Shown one piece after another: positions 9,155-18,112 of a stretch of DNA of 64,000 nt. The position numbers and the translations under genes were made by a program. Numbering within the stretch: position 1 is the first letter of the stretch; each line of letters starts with the position of its first letter. Location of the stretch: positions 1 through 64,000 of the forward strand of contig NZ_SCOH01000007.1 in assembly GCF_005503445.1 (NCBI RefSeq), read 5' to 3'. The DNA is from Chitinivorax sp. B (GTDB lineage Bacteria > Pseudomonadota > Gammaproteobacteria > Burkholderiales > SCOH01). The notes beneath the pieces were generated by a model. It did no database searches and had not been told where the DNA came from. It was given only the letters and a program-made list of their open reading frames with translations.

Positions 9155-9853
9155 CTAATTGGGTTCAGTGGGTTGGCGTTTGCCAAAAATTGCGGTGCCG
9201 ATGCGCACAATGGTGGCGCCTTCGGCAATGGCGATGGGCATATCGGCAGACATACCCATCGACAACGTATCCAGACCAAAACCATGTGCATTCAGTTCCG
9301 TCAGGCAGTTGGCCAATGCCCGGAATTGCCTACGAAGCGCGGTGTCATCGTTGGTGGCTTCTGGAATACACATCAAGCCACGCAGCTGAATATTTGGCAA
9401 TTGCTGTATTGCATGGGCTATTTCTGGTACATCATTCAATCGGCAGCCGCTCTTGCTGGTTTCGCCGCTGACATTGACCTGGATGCAAACCTGCAGTGGT
9501 GACAGATTGGCTGGGCGTTGGGCTGATAGCCGCTCGGCAATTTTCAGCCGGTCGATGCTGTGAGCCCAGTCAAAGTGTTCGGCGACCAAGCGTGACTTAT
9601 TACTTTGTAACGGACCAATGAAATGCCATTCAATTGGTAGGTCTGCCAATGCCAGAATCTTGGCAACGCCTTCCTGAACGTAGTTTTCACCAAATGCACG
9701 TTGTCCTGCTTCGAATGCTTCTTGTACAGCTTCAGCAGGGAAAGTCTTGCTCACGGCCAGCAATCGAACTGACCCTGCTGGCCGATGGCATGCGGCTTCG
9801 GTGGCCCGGATATGACCGTTGACTGCTTGCAATGCGGTTTTTATTGTGCCCAT
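9155..9853 (-). CDS. yggS: PLP homeostasis protein YggS (PROSC/PipY family)
   Basis: YggS binds pyridoxal phosphate and keeps its cellular level balanced; it has no known catalytic reaction. The PLP-lysine segment LLAVSKTFPAEAVQEAF, then AFGENYVQEG, FIGPLQSNK and LSMGMSADMPIAI, are the family landmarks. The frame is open upstream to 10078, but that extension overlaps pilT on the other strand and is not protein-like. MGTIKTALQAVNG at 9853 gives 232 residues, the family length. It is divergent from pilT and heads the yggS-proC-yggT-yggU operon. Confidence 0.95.
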   Translation of the reverse strand: MGTIKTALQAVNGHIRATEAACHRPAGSVRLLAVSKTFPAEAVQEAFEAGQRAFGENYVQEGVAKILALADLPIEWHFIGPLQSNKSRLVAEHFDWAHSIDRLKIAERLSAQRPANLSPLQVCIQVNVSGETSKSGCRLNDVPEIAHAIQQLPNIQLRGLMCIPEATNDDTALRRQFRALANCLTELNAHGFGLDTLSMGMSADMPIAIAEGATIVRIGTAIFGKRQPTEPN

Positions 9854-9965
9854 AATGAATTTCAGCGTTTTCTGATGCACTTCTTGATGCACTTTAGTAC
9901 ATGCGCCAATCCGCATCTGGTGCGGGTTTGAAACAACTTTTGGCGTGAATTTCGGGAGATTATAA

Positions 9966-11006
9966 ATGGAAATATCGGAGCTGCTTGCGTTCGCGGTCAA
10001 GAATAAGGCCTCGGACTTGCATCTCTCTGCCGGCTTGCCCCCTATGATCCGGGTGCATGGCGACGTAAGACGCATCAACTTGCCGGCAATGGAGCACCGT
10101 GATGTTCATGACATGGTGTACGACATCATGAACGACGGACAACGTAAAGTGTATGAAGAAACGCTGGAATGCGACTTTTCGTTCGAGATCTCCAATCTGG
10201 CCCGTTTCCGGGTCAACGCCTTCGTTCAGAACCGCGGTGCAGGTGCGGTGTTCCGTACTATTCCATCCAAAGTGCTGACACTGGAAGACCTGAACGCACC
10301 ACGTGTGTTTACTGAAATCTCGCAACAACCACGAGGTATTGTACTGGTAACTGGTCCAACCGGTTCCGGTAAGTCGACCACGCTGGCAGCGATGATCAAC
10401 TATATTAACGAAAACGACTATGGCCACATCCTGACCGTTGAGGATCCGATCGAATTTGTGCATGAATCCAAGAAATGCCTGATCAACCAGCGTGAAGTTG
10501 GCCCGCACACCATGAGCTTCAACAACGCGCTGCGTTCTGCATTGCGTGAAGACCCGGATGTGATTCTGGTAGGTGAAATGCGTGACCTGGAAACTATTCG
10601 CCTGGCCTTGACGGCTGCTGAAACTGGTCACTTGGTGTTCGGTACCCTACATACCAGTTCTGCAGCCAAGACCATCGACCGTATCGTCGATGTATTCCCG
10701 GCAGCAGAAAAGGAAATGGTGCGGTCGATGTTGTCAGAGTCACTACGTGCCGTGATTTCGCAAACCCTGTTGAAGACCAAGGATGGCACCAGTCGCTGTG
10801 CAGCACATGAAATTATGATTGGTACACCGGCGATTCGTAACCTGATCCGCGAAGGCAAGATTGCCCAGATGTATTCCGCGATTCAGACCGGTCAGAATGT
10901 GGGCATGCAGACGCTCGATCAGTGTCTTACCGAATTGGTTCGCCGCAATATCGTATCGGTTGGTGAAGCAAGAACGAAAGCGGCCAACAAGGAAAACTTT
11001 ATGTAA
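9966..11006 (+). CDS. pilT: Type IV pilus retraction ATPase PilT
   Basis: PilT (346 residues) is the hexameric ATPase that depolymerises type IV pili for twitching motility. It starts MEISELLAFAVKNKASDLHLS, has Walker A GPTGSGKSTTLAAMI near residue 130, an Asp box with VEDPIEFVH, Walker B region DPDVILVGEMRD near 200, and GHLVFGTLHT. GGGAG precedes the ATG. A solute-binding-like gene and pilU follow on the same strand. Confidence 0.98.
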   Translation: MEISELLAFAVKNKASDLHLSAGLPPMIRVHGDVRRINLPAMEHRDVHDMVYDIMNDGQRKVYEETLECDFSFEISNLARFRVNAFVQNRGAGAVFRTIPSKVLTLEDLNAPRVFTEISQQPRGIVLVTGPTGSGKSTTLAAMINYINENDYGHILTVEDPIEFVHESKKCLINQREVGPHTMSFNNALRSALREDPDVILVGEMRDLETIRLALTAAETGHLVFGTLHTSSAAKTIDRIVDVFPAAEKEMVRSMLSESLRAVISQTLLKTKDGTSRCAAHEIMIGTPAIRNLIREGKIAQMYSAIQTGQNVGMQTLDQCLTELVRRNIVSVGEARTKAANKENFM

Positions 11007-11162
11007 TCGCATTTGCAGGATTGCTGAATGGTATGGGAACGGTGGCTGCTTATGCGGTTTTTCGTATGTATGTCTCGATGCTGGCAAACGGCGCATGTGT
11101 GTGACGCTGATTTATCAATGCTGATTGAAACTTGAGATGTACATGGTTTCAGGGGAGCTGAC

Positions 11163-11912
11163 ATGCTGGCCTCGATCCTGTACTCGCATCGTTGGTTGCC
11201 TGTGACGCTGGTATGGCTGGCCATGCCAGCTGTCGCTCGAGACATTAATGTGGCGTTGGGTGATGTGCCGCAGCATGATCTGTGGCGGCAGTTGATTGAA
11301 TCCATGAACCAGGTCGCTGCACCAAACCGATTTGTTGTGCAGGGTGTGTACCCGTTCAAAAGATCGCTTTCCATGTTGGAGTCAGGCTTGATCGACGCAC
11401 ATGTGCCGATCGTAGAATTGTCCCGCATCCAGCATGAGCCAGTGCCTTACACATACTCGACCGTCACATTGTTTGAAACCGTGTTTGTTGCATATACGCG
11501 ACGTGATAATGCTGATGTCTTACCAGGCAACATGCGGTACTATCGCGTTGAAACCGATCCAGGGCATCGTGACTATTTTGATTTTCCGGTGCAGCCGTCG
11601 GCCAGTATTGAATCCAGCCTGAGAAAAGTAGCAGCGGGGCGTATTGATGCTTACGTTTTTTCTTTCAGGCCGGTGGATGAAGTATTGTTGCGGCTCAAGC
11701 TCAGCAATATCAAGCGTACTCGTTATGCTGGCTTCAACGTCAAATTTGCCCTGCGGAAAGACGGCAATCAGGCTGAGGTGGACAGATTGATTTCAACTGC
11801 AATAGGCAAACTGTTGGCCAACGGGCGGTTCGATGCACTGTTGGCCTCGGTTACCGCCAACCCCTATCGAGACTGGCAGCCTTGGCAGTTGCCGCAGCAT
11901 TCGCCGCAATGA
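11163..11912 (+). CDS. Periplasmic solute-binding-like protein (family 3 type)
   Basis: This 249-residue protein has an N-terminal signal peptide (PVTLVWLAMPAVARD) and a two-lobe binding-protein-like body with DVPQHDLWRQLIESMNQ, a segment FKRSLSMLESGLIDAHVP like the gating region of family 3 amino-acid binding proteins, and a C-terminal AIGKLLANGRFDALLASV. AGGGGAGCTGAC precedes the ATG. It lies between pilT and pilU, where two motor genes are normally adjacent, and its stop is 20 bases before pilU. A sensory or binding role linked to pili is inference; ligand unknown. Confidence 0.7.
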   Translation: MLASILYSHRWLPVTLVWLAMPAVARDINVALGDVPQHDLWRQLIESMNQVAAPNRFVVQGVYPFKRSLSMLESGLIDAHVPIVELSRIQHEPVPYTYSTVTLFETVFVAYTRRDNADVLPGNMRYYRVETDPGHRDYFDFPVQPSASIESSLRKVAAGRIDAYVFSFRPVDEVLLRLKLSNIKRTRYAGFNVKFALRKDGNQAEVDRLISTAIGKLLANGRFDALLASVTANPYRDWQPWQLPQHSPQ

Positions 11913-11932
11913 GATTGCGGTAAGGAGACACC

Positions 11933-13069
11933 ATGGAAAGAGATCAAGCGTCCAAATTCATGCATGACTTGCTGAAGTTGATGCGCAGCAAGAATGCATC
12001 TGACTTGTTCATTACAGCGGATTTTCCCCCGGCGATTAAAATCGACGGTAAGTTGACCCCGGTGTCCAATCAGGCATTGTCACCCCAGCACACAAGAGAG
12101 CTGGCCCGAGCAATCATGAATGACCGCCAGACTGAAGAGTTCGAAGCTACCAAAGAATGTAATTTTGCCATCAGCCCCCCCGGCATTGGTCGTTTCCGGG
12201 TCAATGCCTTTGTACAGCAGGGCCGTATTGGTATGGTCCTGCGGACGATTACGACGGAAATCCCCAAATTCGATGACCTGGGCTTGCCTCAAGTATTGAA
12301 GGATGTGGCGCTGACCAAGCGCGGTTTGGTTATTTTCGTTGGCGGTACCGGGTCAGGTAAGTCAACTTCTTTGGCTTCCATGATTGGTTTCCGTAATGAG
12401 AAAACCTACGGGCACATCATCACCATTGAAGATCCAGTGGAATATGTTCACGAGCATATCAATTGCATCGTGACCCAGCGAGAAGTCGGTGTCGATACCG
12501 AATCCTGGCACGCAGCATTGCGTAATACACTGCGTCAGGCACCAGACGTGATTCTGATCGGTGAAATTCGTGATCGTGAAACCATGGATTACGCGATTGC
12601 CTTTGCGGAAACTGGTCACTTGTGTATGGCAACTTTGCACGCCAACAGTGCCAACCAGGCATTGGACCGGATCATCAACTTCTTCCCTGAAGAACGTCGT
12701 CAGCAGTTGTTGATGGACTTGTCGCTGAATTTGAAGTCATTCGTGTCACAACGTTTGATCCCACATCGCTCTGGCAAGGGGCGGGTTGCTGCTGTGGAGG
12801 TGATGCTGAATTCTCCATTGATATCGGACTTGATCTTCAAAGGTGAAGTGCATGGCATCAAGGAAATCATGGCCAAGAGCCGTGAACTCGGTATGCAGAC
12901 CTTCGACCAAGCCTTGTTTGATATCTATGAACAAGGCCGAATCACCTATGAAGATGCGCTGCGCAATGCGGACTCGGTAAACGACCTACGCCTCAAGATC
13001 AAGTTGGATTCCAAGGAATCGAAGAATCGCGATGTGATGGAAGGTATCGATCACCTCGATATTCTCTGA
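11933..13069 (+). CDS. pilU: PilT-like retraction ATPase PilU
   Basis: PilU (378 residues) is the accessory retraction ATPase that works with PilT. It has MHDLLKLMRSKNASDLFIT at the start, Walker A GGTGSGKSTSLASMI near residue 140, IEDPVEYVHEH, and the Walker B region PDVILIGEIRDRETM. The C-terminal tail after EQGRITYEDALRNADS is longer than in PilT, as expected for PilU. TAAGGAGACACC precedes the ATG. A strong terminator follows. Confidence 0.97.
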   Translation: MERDQASKFMHDLLKLMRSKNASDLFITADFPPAIKIDGKLTPVSNQALSPQHTRELARAIMNDRQTEEFEATKECNFAISPPGIGRFRVNAFVQQGRIGMVLRTITTEIPKFDDLGLPQVLKDVALTKRGLVIFVGGTGSGKSTSLASMIGFRNEKTYGHIITIEDPVEYVHEHINCIVTQREVGVDTESWHAALRNTLRQAPDVILIGEIRDRETMDYAIAFAETGHLCMATLHANSANQALDRIINFFPEERRQQLLMDLSLNLKSFVSQRLIPHRSGKGRVAAVEVMLNSPLISDLIFKGEVHGIKEIMAKSRELGMQTFDQALFDIYEQGRITYEDALRNADSVNDLRLKIKLDSKESKNRDVMEGIDHLDIL

Positions 13070-13090
13070 TGATTTGCTGCGGGTTGAAGA

Positions 13091-13121
13091 TGGGGGCACA
13101 TTGTTGTGCCCCCACTTTTTT
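13091..13121 (+). terminator. Rho-independent terminator after pilU
   Basis: TGGGGGCACA and TGTGCCCCCA form a perfect 10-bp stem with a 4-base loop, followed by C and six T. It ends the pilT-pilU transcript 22 bases after the pilU stop. Confidence 0.93.
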
Positions 13122-13132
13122 GGAGTATCGAA

Positions 13133-13351
13133 ATGACAATCTTTGCATCCGTTGCGTGCCCAGAATCCCCCTGCATTAAGTTGTGCAAGTTGGATAATGA
13201 GGGCAAATACTGTGTCGGGTGCTTGCGATTTCTGACAGAAATTGCCCAATGGAGGGATATGACGCCCGCTCAGCGTGCAGAGATCTGGCAGCAGCTAGAC
13301 AAACGGCATGCGGCGATCGCTGCTGGAATCTTGCTGGATCAACTCTACTGA
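13133..13351 (+). CDS. DUF1289 family protein
   Basis: This 72-residue protein starts at the ATG for MTIFASVACPESPCIKLC, preceded by GGAG. It has four cysteines in the pattern C-x-KLC then YCVGCLR, followed by TEIAQWRDMTPAQRAEIW, the hallmark of DUF1289 (YdhL-like) proteins. The cysteines suggest a small metal site; function is unknown. It begins 12 bases after the T tract of the pilU terminator, so it has its own promoter or depends on read-through. Confidence 0.85.
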   Translation: MTIFASVACPESPCIKLCKLDNEGKYCVGCLRFLTEIAQWRDMTPAQRAEIWQQLDKRHAAIAAGILLDQLY

Positions 13352-13431
13352 CAGTACGTTGTCAGTAGCCCTTGTTTAAAGTGTCTCCATTGAGCCAATG
13401 GGGCTCATTCACTCTGTCTAGGAGACTTGTC

Positions 13432-13803
13432 ATGAATGCCATTAACTGGTTTGAAATTCCTGCTGCAGATTTTGATCGTGCTGTTCGATTCTATCAAACG
13501 GTCTACCATGCCGATTTGCGTGTGGAGGCGTGTGCTGACGACACGCCCGTGGCTATTCTCCCTTATGATCAGCAAACTGGTGTGGGTGGGAGTATCGTCA
13601 AGGGACTGAATTTGCAACCCAACGAAGCTGGTGTGCGTATTTATCTGAATGGGGGACAAGACTTGACGGTGATGTTGGGTCGCGTGAACGAGGCTGGTGG
13701 CGAGATTGTGATGGAGAAAACCAAGCTGCCGGGCGACATTGGCTACATCGCACAGTTCCGCGATAGCGAAGGTAACGTGATCGGCCTGCATTCGACGCAT
13801 TAA
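13432..13803 (+). CDS. VOC (glyoxalase/bleomycin resistance) superfamily protein
   Basis: This 123-residue protein starts MNAINWFEIPAADFDRAVRFYQ after a clear AGGAGA. The opening beta-strand and DFDRAVRFYQ, then GGSIVKG, VMLGRVNEAGGEIVMEK and a final FRDSEGNVIGLHS follow the paired beta-alpha-beta-beta-beta layout of VOC proteins. A catalytic class cannot be given. It is followed by a second VOC gene and a WYL-type regulator on the same strand, suggesting a small regulated detoxification or resistance set. Confidence 0.85.
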   Translation: MNAINWFEIPAADFDRAVRFYQTVYHADLRVEACADDTPVAILPYDQQTGVGGSIVKGLNLQPNEAGVRIYLNGGQDLTVMLGRVNEAGGEIVMEKTKLPGDIGYIAQFRDSEGNVIGLHSTH

Positions 13804-13959
13804 GGTGGCTTGGCCTCGATGCCTCAACCGAGGTGGCGAGCAGTTCGGGGCGCATTTTTACGCCCTGTCTGTGCAGGCTGGCTTGGATTCTTTTCACTGC
13901 TCGTCAGGAGGAGGCTGATGTTCAGTTGTACGGCTACCTTATGGAGTCAAAGGAAATCG

Positions 13960-14355
13960 ATGAAATTTGCTTATACCATTGTGTACGTTGCATCAGTGCC
14001 GGAGACACTGGCATTTTACGAAGCAGCCTTTGGTTTGACATGTCGATTCCTGCACGAATCTGGCCAGTATGGGGAATTGGAAACGGGTAGCACGGTATTA
14101 GCTTTTGCCACACATGAAGTGGCAGAAGCAAACCTGGGCGGGCACTACAAGCCTGTCACGGTAGAGGGGGTGGTGATCGGTATTGAGCTGGCTTTTGCGA
14201 CGGTTGACGTGGTCGCGGCTTATCATAAAGCTGTGTCTGCCGGTGCAGCCCCATTAAGGCCGCCTGCAAACAAGCCTTGGGGACAAACCGTCGCTTATGT
14301 GAGGTCCCGTGAAGGAATGCTGATAGAACTCTGTACTCCTATGGGCGGATCGTAA
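13960..14355 (+). CDS. VOC superfamily protein, second copy
   Basis: The start MKFAYTIVYVASVPETLAFYEAAFG at 13960 is preceded by AAGGAA and gives 131 residues; the longer upstream frame is not family-like. GLTCRFLHESGQYGELETG and the C-terminal WGQTVAYVRSREGMLIELC carry His/Glu positions used for metal in many glyoxalase-fold enzymes. It resembles the glyoxalase/bleomycin-resistance group more closely than the preceding VOC gene. Substrate unknown. Confidence 0.85.
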   Translation: MKFAYTIVYVASVPETLAFYEAAFGLTCRFLHESGQYGELETGSTVLAFATHEVAEANLGGHYKPVTVEGVVIGIELAFATVDVVAAYHKAVSAGAAPLRPPANKPWGQTVAYVRSREGMLIELCTPMGGS

Positions 14356-14396
14356 CGCAGGCGGGTTTGTACCCCGATTCTGTTAGGAGGTGAACC

Positions 14397-15086
14397 ATGC
14401 GCCGCGCAGATCGTTTGTTCCAGATTGTGCAGTTATTGCGCGGCCGGCGTACCGTGCTGACTGCACAGGCGTTGGCCGATGCACTGAATATCTCAGTGCG
14501 TACGGTTTATCGTGATATTGCCGATTTAATGGCCAGTGGTGTGCCAATTGATGGTGAAGCCGGGGTTGGATATCGGTTGGCTCATGGTTTTGATTTGCCA
14601 CCATTGATGTTCGATCGCTCGGAGCTTGAATCCTTGTTGGTCGCCGCGCGGATGCTCAAGGCTTGGGGCGAACCACAGTTGGCGCGTTCAGCGCAAGCGG
14701 CCTTGTCAAAGATTGAAGCTGTATTGCCGAAGGACTTGCGCCCTTCGTTTGGACAGTCTGGTTTTTACGCAGTCGAGATGCGTAACTACCCAGTAGCACA
14801 GTTGACCCCACTGCGTGAAGCGATTCTGACGCAGCACAAGATTGGCTTCGACTATGTGCGTGCTGATGGAGAGTCTTCCCGTCGGACGGTTTGGCCTCTT
14901 GGTGTATTTTTTTGGGGGGCGGTCTGGACATTGTGTGCATGGTGCGAACTGCGTGAAGATTTCCGTAACTTCAGAGTGGACCGTATGGCCGCCATCATGT
15001 TGACTGACGATCAGTTTCACCATCAATCTGGGCGAACGTTGGATGATTTCCTGCGTTTGGTGTGTGCAGGTACCGCAAACAAATAA
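14397..15086 (+). CDS. YafY-type transcriptional regulator (HTH_11 + WYL)
   Basis: This 229-residue regulator opens MRRADRLFQIVQLLRGRR with the winged helix QALADALNISVRTVYRDIADL (residues about 20-42), then GEAGVGYRLA and a WYL-domain body ending at LREDFRNFRVDRM. The Shine-Dalgarno AGGAGGTGAACC is near perfect. Location 41 bases after the second VOC gene suggests it controls that pair. WYL domains bind small ligands or nucleic acid; the ligand is unknown. Confidence 0.9.
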   Translation: MRRADRLFQIVQLLRGRRTVLTAQALADALNISVRTVYRDIADLMASGVPIDGEAGVGYRLAHGFDLPPLMFDRSELESLLVAARMLKAWGEPQLARSAQAALSKIEAVLPKDLRPSFGQSGFYAVEMRNYPVAQLTPLREAILTQHKIGFDYVRADGESSRRTVWPLGVFFWGAVWTLCAWCELREDFRNFRVDRMAAIMLTDDQFHHQSGRTLDDFLRLVCAGTANK

Positions 15087-15198
15087 GTGCGGTTAGCTCC
15101 AGGGTTTGTCTTTAACATTATAGACCATGGGCTGCAGTTGACTGGGGAGCCGTAAGTTCGATGCATTCTGACAGTGAACCCTATCTGCCAATATCCTG

Positions 15199-16077
15199 AT
15201 GATGCCTGCCGCAATACTTTACCGTGTACTTTCTGACCTGACATCTGGCACGCCAAGACAGGTGCTGTTTCTTGAATTGGCACGGACAGTCGGGCTCACA
15301 TCTCCGTCATCGTTGTCCTGGACAACACGGTTTTTGGTATGGCTGTTACCTATGTTAGGTCCGTGGCATTTGCGTTGGTGGTTGCAGCAACAAGGTGTTG
15401 CCGGATTGGCTGTGTTCTGCCCCCCAAAGGGTTGGTACGGCAAATATTGGATCAGCGGGGGGCAGCGTGGTGCGGTGGCAGTGATGTGTGTTGTTGCTGG
15501 TGGCGTGGCTGCGGGTTTACCAGTGGCCGGAGTATTTTTGATGGCATTGGTGGGGCTGATGCTGGGTGTGTCGTGGCAGGGTCTTTCTGGTTACATTGAT
15601 GGTCGCCTGACCTGGTTGGATCGACAGGCCGAGCAGGCGTTCAGGCATGATGATCCAGCCCAGTATCCTCCAGAGGGAGCCGCAACGTTAGAACTGATTG
15701 CTTTGTCTAGAGGGCTGGCGCCTACTGTTGCAGCCAAGCTGGCTGAAATGATTCGGCATTATCCGGATCAGGCACTGGATGCCGTGACGCGAGAGTTGTT
15801 ATGTCTGGACGAGATGCCTTTGATCAGCCCGATGGCCGCTACATGGCGGGGTATGGCCGGTTTTGTGATGGGGTATGTGCCAAGTATGGTTTTGTTAGGC
15901 TTGGGAAACCACATGGGGTGGGTTTTATCGGCATATGTTGTGCCGTGTGCAGGGTTGTTGGCAATGATTTGGTTGCAACGAGGTGAATCGCTGGCGATGA
16001 GTAAAGTAGTCGGTGGTGCCATAGTGGTGTCTGGTTTGTTGTTTGTGCTCATCTGGTTGTTAAGGCATTTACTATGA
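15199..16077 (+). CDS. Divergent VIT1/CCC1-like membrane protein
   Basis: This 292-residue protein has at least four hydrophobic helices (GAVAVMCVVAGGVAAGLPVA, VFLMALVGLMLGVSW, MAGFVMGYVPSMVLLGLG, and GGAIVVSGLLFVLIWLL). Between them a soluble stretch, LIALSRGLAPTVAAKLAEMI then ALDAVTREL, matches in layout the cytoplasmic metal-binding segment of VIT1/CCC1 iron/manganese transporters, and GLSGYIDGRL sits where those proteins have their GEYVS motif. Most of the acidic metal ligands of that family are not obvious. An unusual 80-residue N-terminus precedes. I infer a degenerate or repurposed relative; confidence is moderate. Confidence 0.5.
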   Translation: MMPAAILYRVLSDLTSGTPRQVLFLELARTVGLTSPSSLSWTTRFLVWLLPMLGPWHLRWWLQQQGVAGLAVFCPPKGWYGKYWISGGQRGAVAVMCVVAGGVAAGLPVAGVFLMALVGLMLGVSWQGLSGYIDGRLTWLDRQAEQAFRHDDPAQYPPEGAATLELIALSRGLAPTVAAKLAEMIRHYPDQALDAVTRELLCLDEMPLISPMAATWRGMAGFVMGYVPSMVLLGLGNHMGWVLSAYVVPCAGLLAMIWLQRGESLAMSKVVGGAIVVSGLLFVLIWLLRHLL

Positions 16078-16121
16078 TGTGATCCAGGGCGCGCATCGTG
16101 CACGCCCCGGTATATGACTGA

Positions 16122-18017
16122 TCAGCTGCCTGGCACGACACCAATACGTTGGTACATTGATATGGCGGGTTGATTGAAACTACGGCTATACCAATGTGCG
16201 TTGGCCATGACTTTTTTTACATAGTCGCGGGTTTCGGTGAACGGGATGGTCTCGATATAGATCGCAGCTTCCAGTGGTCTACTTGCTTTCCAGGCCTTTG
16301 CTCTTCCCGGACCTGCATTGTAGGCTGCGGTGGCCAGTACTGGCTGGCCTCCCAATGTGTCCAGAACATGCTTCAGGTAATAGGTGCCTAGCTGCACATT
16401 GGTACCGATCTCGTTTACCATGTCCGCGCGGAACTTCTTGTAGCCCAAGCGTTTTGCAACCCACTGCGCGGTGGCTGGCATCAGCTGCATCAAGCCAGAT
16501 GCGCCGACGTTGGAGCGGGCTACTGTAACAAACCGACTTTCTTGGCGCATCAGGCCGAATACCCAGGCTTCATCCAGTTCGATCTGTTTGGCGGCATCTT
16601 GTACCACTTCCCGATATGGAGCGATGTATCGTAACGAAAAATCGTGGACGTCTTTGGTTCGTTCCGCCGTGTAGATTGCACGGTCATACCAGAAATTGCG
16701 GGCAGCCAGTTCTGCAGCAGCAATGAGTTGGGTATCTTCCATGCCCCTTACACCCCAGTTCCATTCCCGTACTGCATCACCACGTTGGTCCAGTCGATAT
16801 AAGGTGAGTGCGCGGGATAAGCTGGCCAGTCGTCGCATGCCGTTGATTTCGCTGTCGCTGGGGCGATAGCGACCGGCCGCCACATCCGCTACATTACCCA
16901 CTTCTTCACGTGCCAATAAGCCGTAGAAATGGTGTTCGCGAGACAGTGGTGCAAACAGTTCATTGGCCTCTGGTACACGGCCGAGTGCTTTCAAGCTGCG
17001 GGCTCGCCAATAGCGCCATGTCCCTTCAGCCTGCTGAGTATTACTCATGCTTTCAATGGTGGCCAGGACGGCTTGCCAATTTCCCGAGCGAAGGGCAGAA
17101 CGGGTTTTCCATTCCAGTTGGAGAGGAGAGAGGGCGATGTTCCCGGCCATTTGAAACCATTCCAATGCTTCCGGACGGTTTTTGCGAGCAGAGGCCAGTG
17201 CAAGTTGTCCCCAAATATAGGCTTGATCGGCAGCGTTGAAGTGATCCTTCATCTCGCGTAGCAATTCCACACCTTGATCTGGATCGGTACGCCCTATCCG
17301 TAACATGGCATAGATGGCGAGTTCCCGGCCACCGCGAGTACGATAACTAAACTGATCTTTCTTGAGTGCTGCTTGCGGACTAGCCGCAACTTGATCCAGC
17401 TGTTTGCTACTGAACGCTTGGTCGGTTGGGACCAGTTCAATCATGCGCTTCATCAGGCCCAGGTTGTTTTCTTCCTGAGCCAGCCGAATCCGTTCCCAAA
17501 TGTTGTCTTGTGTTACCAAACCATTGCTACGGAGCAGCTCAAACAGTGGGCCGCAACCATCAGATTGATCCTTGCCAGAAAACCATAAAGGTCGGGCCGC
17601 TTGCAGGGCGGTCATGTCCTTCAGAGCGTGTCGTGCACGGTATTGAAAGCAGTTCAGTTCTGCATCGCTGTTGATCAAGGCAGGCCATTCTGCACTGAAG
17701 GTCTCCCAGCGTTCTGCTTTACCCAGCTGTTTGAGCCAGTCGGCACGAAGGCGATCCGCAAGTTGGCTGCCAGAATAGGTCTGCAGAAACTGCTTGATCT
17801 GTGGCTCCGGTATCTCGTCGATTTGGGCTGTAATCAGCCAGTATCGTGGGTAAATCTCAAGTTCATCGCCTTGCATTTTTTCAGCAAGACGTTCCAGTCT
17901 GGGAATGTCCTTGGCACGGTAGGCATCTCGTGCTGTATTGAATTCATTGGCAGAAACGGCAGCGTATGAAATAGCTGGCGTCAATAGTAACAACAGGGGA
18001 AAGACAAATCGATTCAT
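16122..18017 (-). CDS. slt: Soluble lytic murein transglycosylase
   Basis: This 631-residue periplasmic enzyme cleaves peptidoglycan with formation of 1,6-anhydromuramic acid. It has a signal peptide (VFPLLLLLTPAISYA), a long alpha-superhelical region of about 430 residues, and a C-terminal SLT domain with the catalytic Glu in MRQESRF, followed by SNVGASGLMQLMPATAQWV and TAAYNAGPGRAKAW. Length matches E. coli Slt70. It is divergent from the aldehyde dehydrogenase gene. Confidence 0.95.
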   Translation of the reverse strand: MNRFVFPLLLLLTPAISYAAVSANEFNTARDAYRAKDIPRLERLAEKMQGDELEIYPRYWLITAQIDEIPEPQIKQFLQTYSGSQLADRLRADWLKQLGKAERWETFSAEWPALINSDAELNCFQYRARHALKDMTALQAARPLWFSGKDQSDGCGPLFELLRSNGLVTQDNIWERIRLAQEENNLGLMKRMIELVPTDQAFSSKQLDQVAASPQAALKKDQFSYRTRGGRELAIYAMLRIGRTDPDQGVELLREMKDHFNAADQAYIWGQLALASARKNRPEALEWFQMAGNIALSPLQLEWKTRSALRSGNWQAVLATIESMSNTQQAEGTWRYWRARSLKALGRVPEANELFAPLSREHHFYGLLAREEVGNVADVAAGRYRPSDSEINGMRRLASLSRALTLYRLDQRGDAVREWNWGVRGMEDTQLIAAAELAARNFWYDRAIYTAERTKDVHDFSLRYIAPYREVVQDAAKQIELDEAWVFGLMRQESRFVTVARSNVGASGLMQLMPATAQWVAKRLGYKKFRADMVNEIGTNVQLGTYYLKHVLDTLGGQPVLATAAYNAGPGRAKAWKASRPLEAAIYIETIPFTETRDYVKKVMANAHWYSRSFNQPAISMYQRIGVVPGS

Positions 18018-18112
18018 GAGCGCTATAGTTGAATGCTTTGCCCCTTATCAAACGACAGCCAGATATCCGGCTGCCGTCAGGAAGAGGGCGAATTCATAAC
18101 GATACCATATCC

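Noticed and set aside
9854-10078. N-terminal extension of YggS
   Set aside because: It overlaps pilT and its promoter region, and the sequence is not protein-like; the ATG at 9853 gives the family length.
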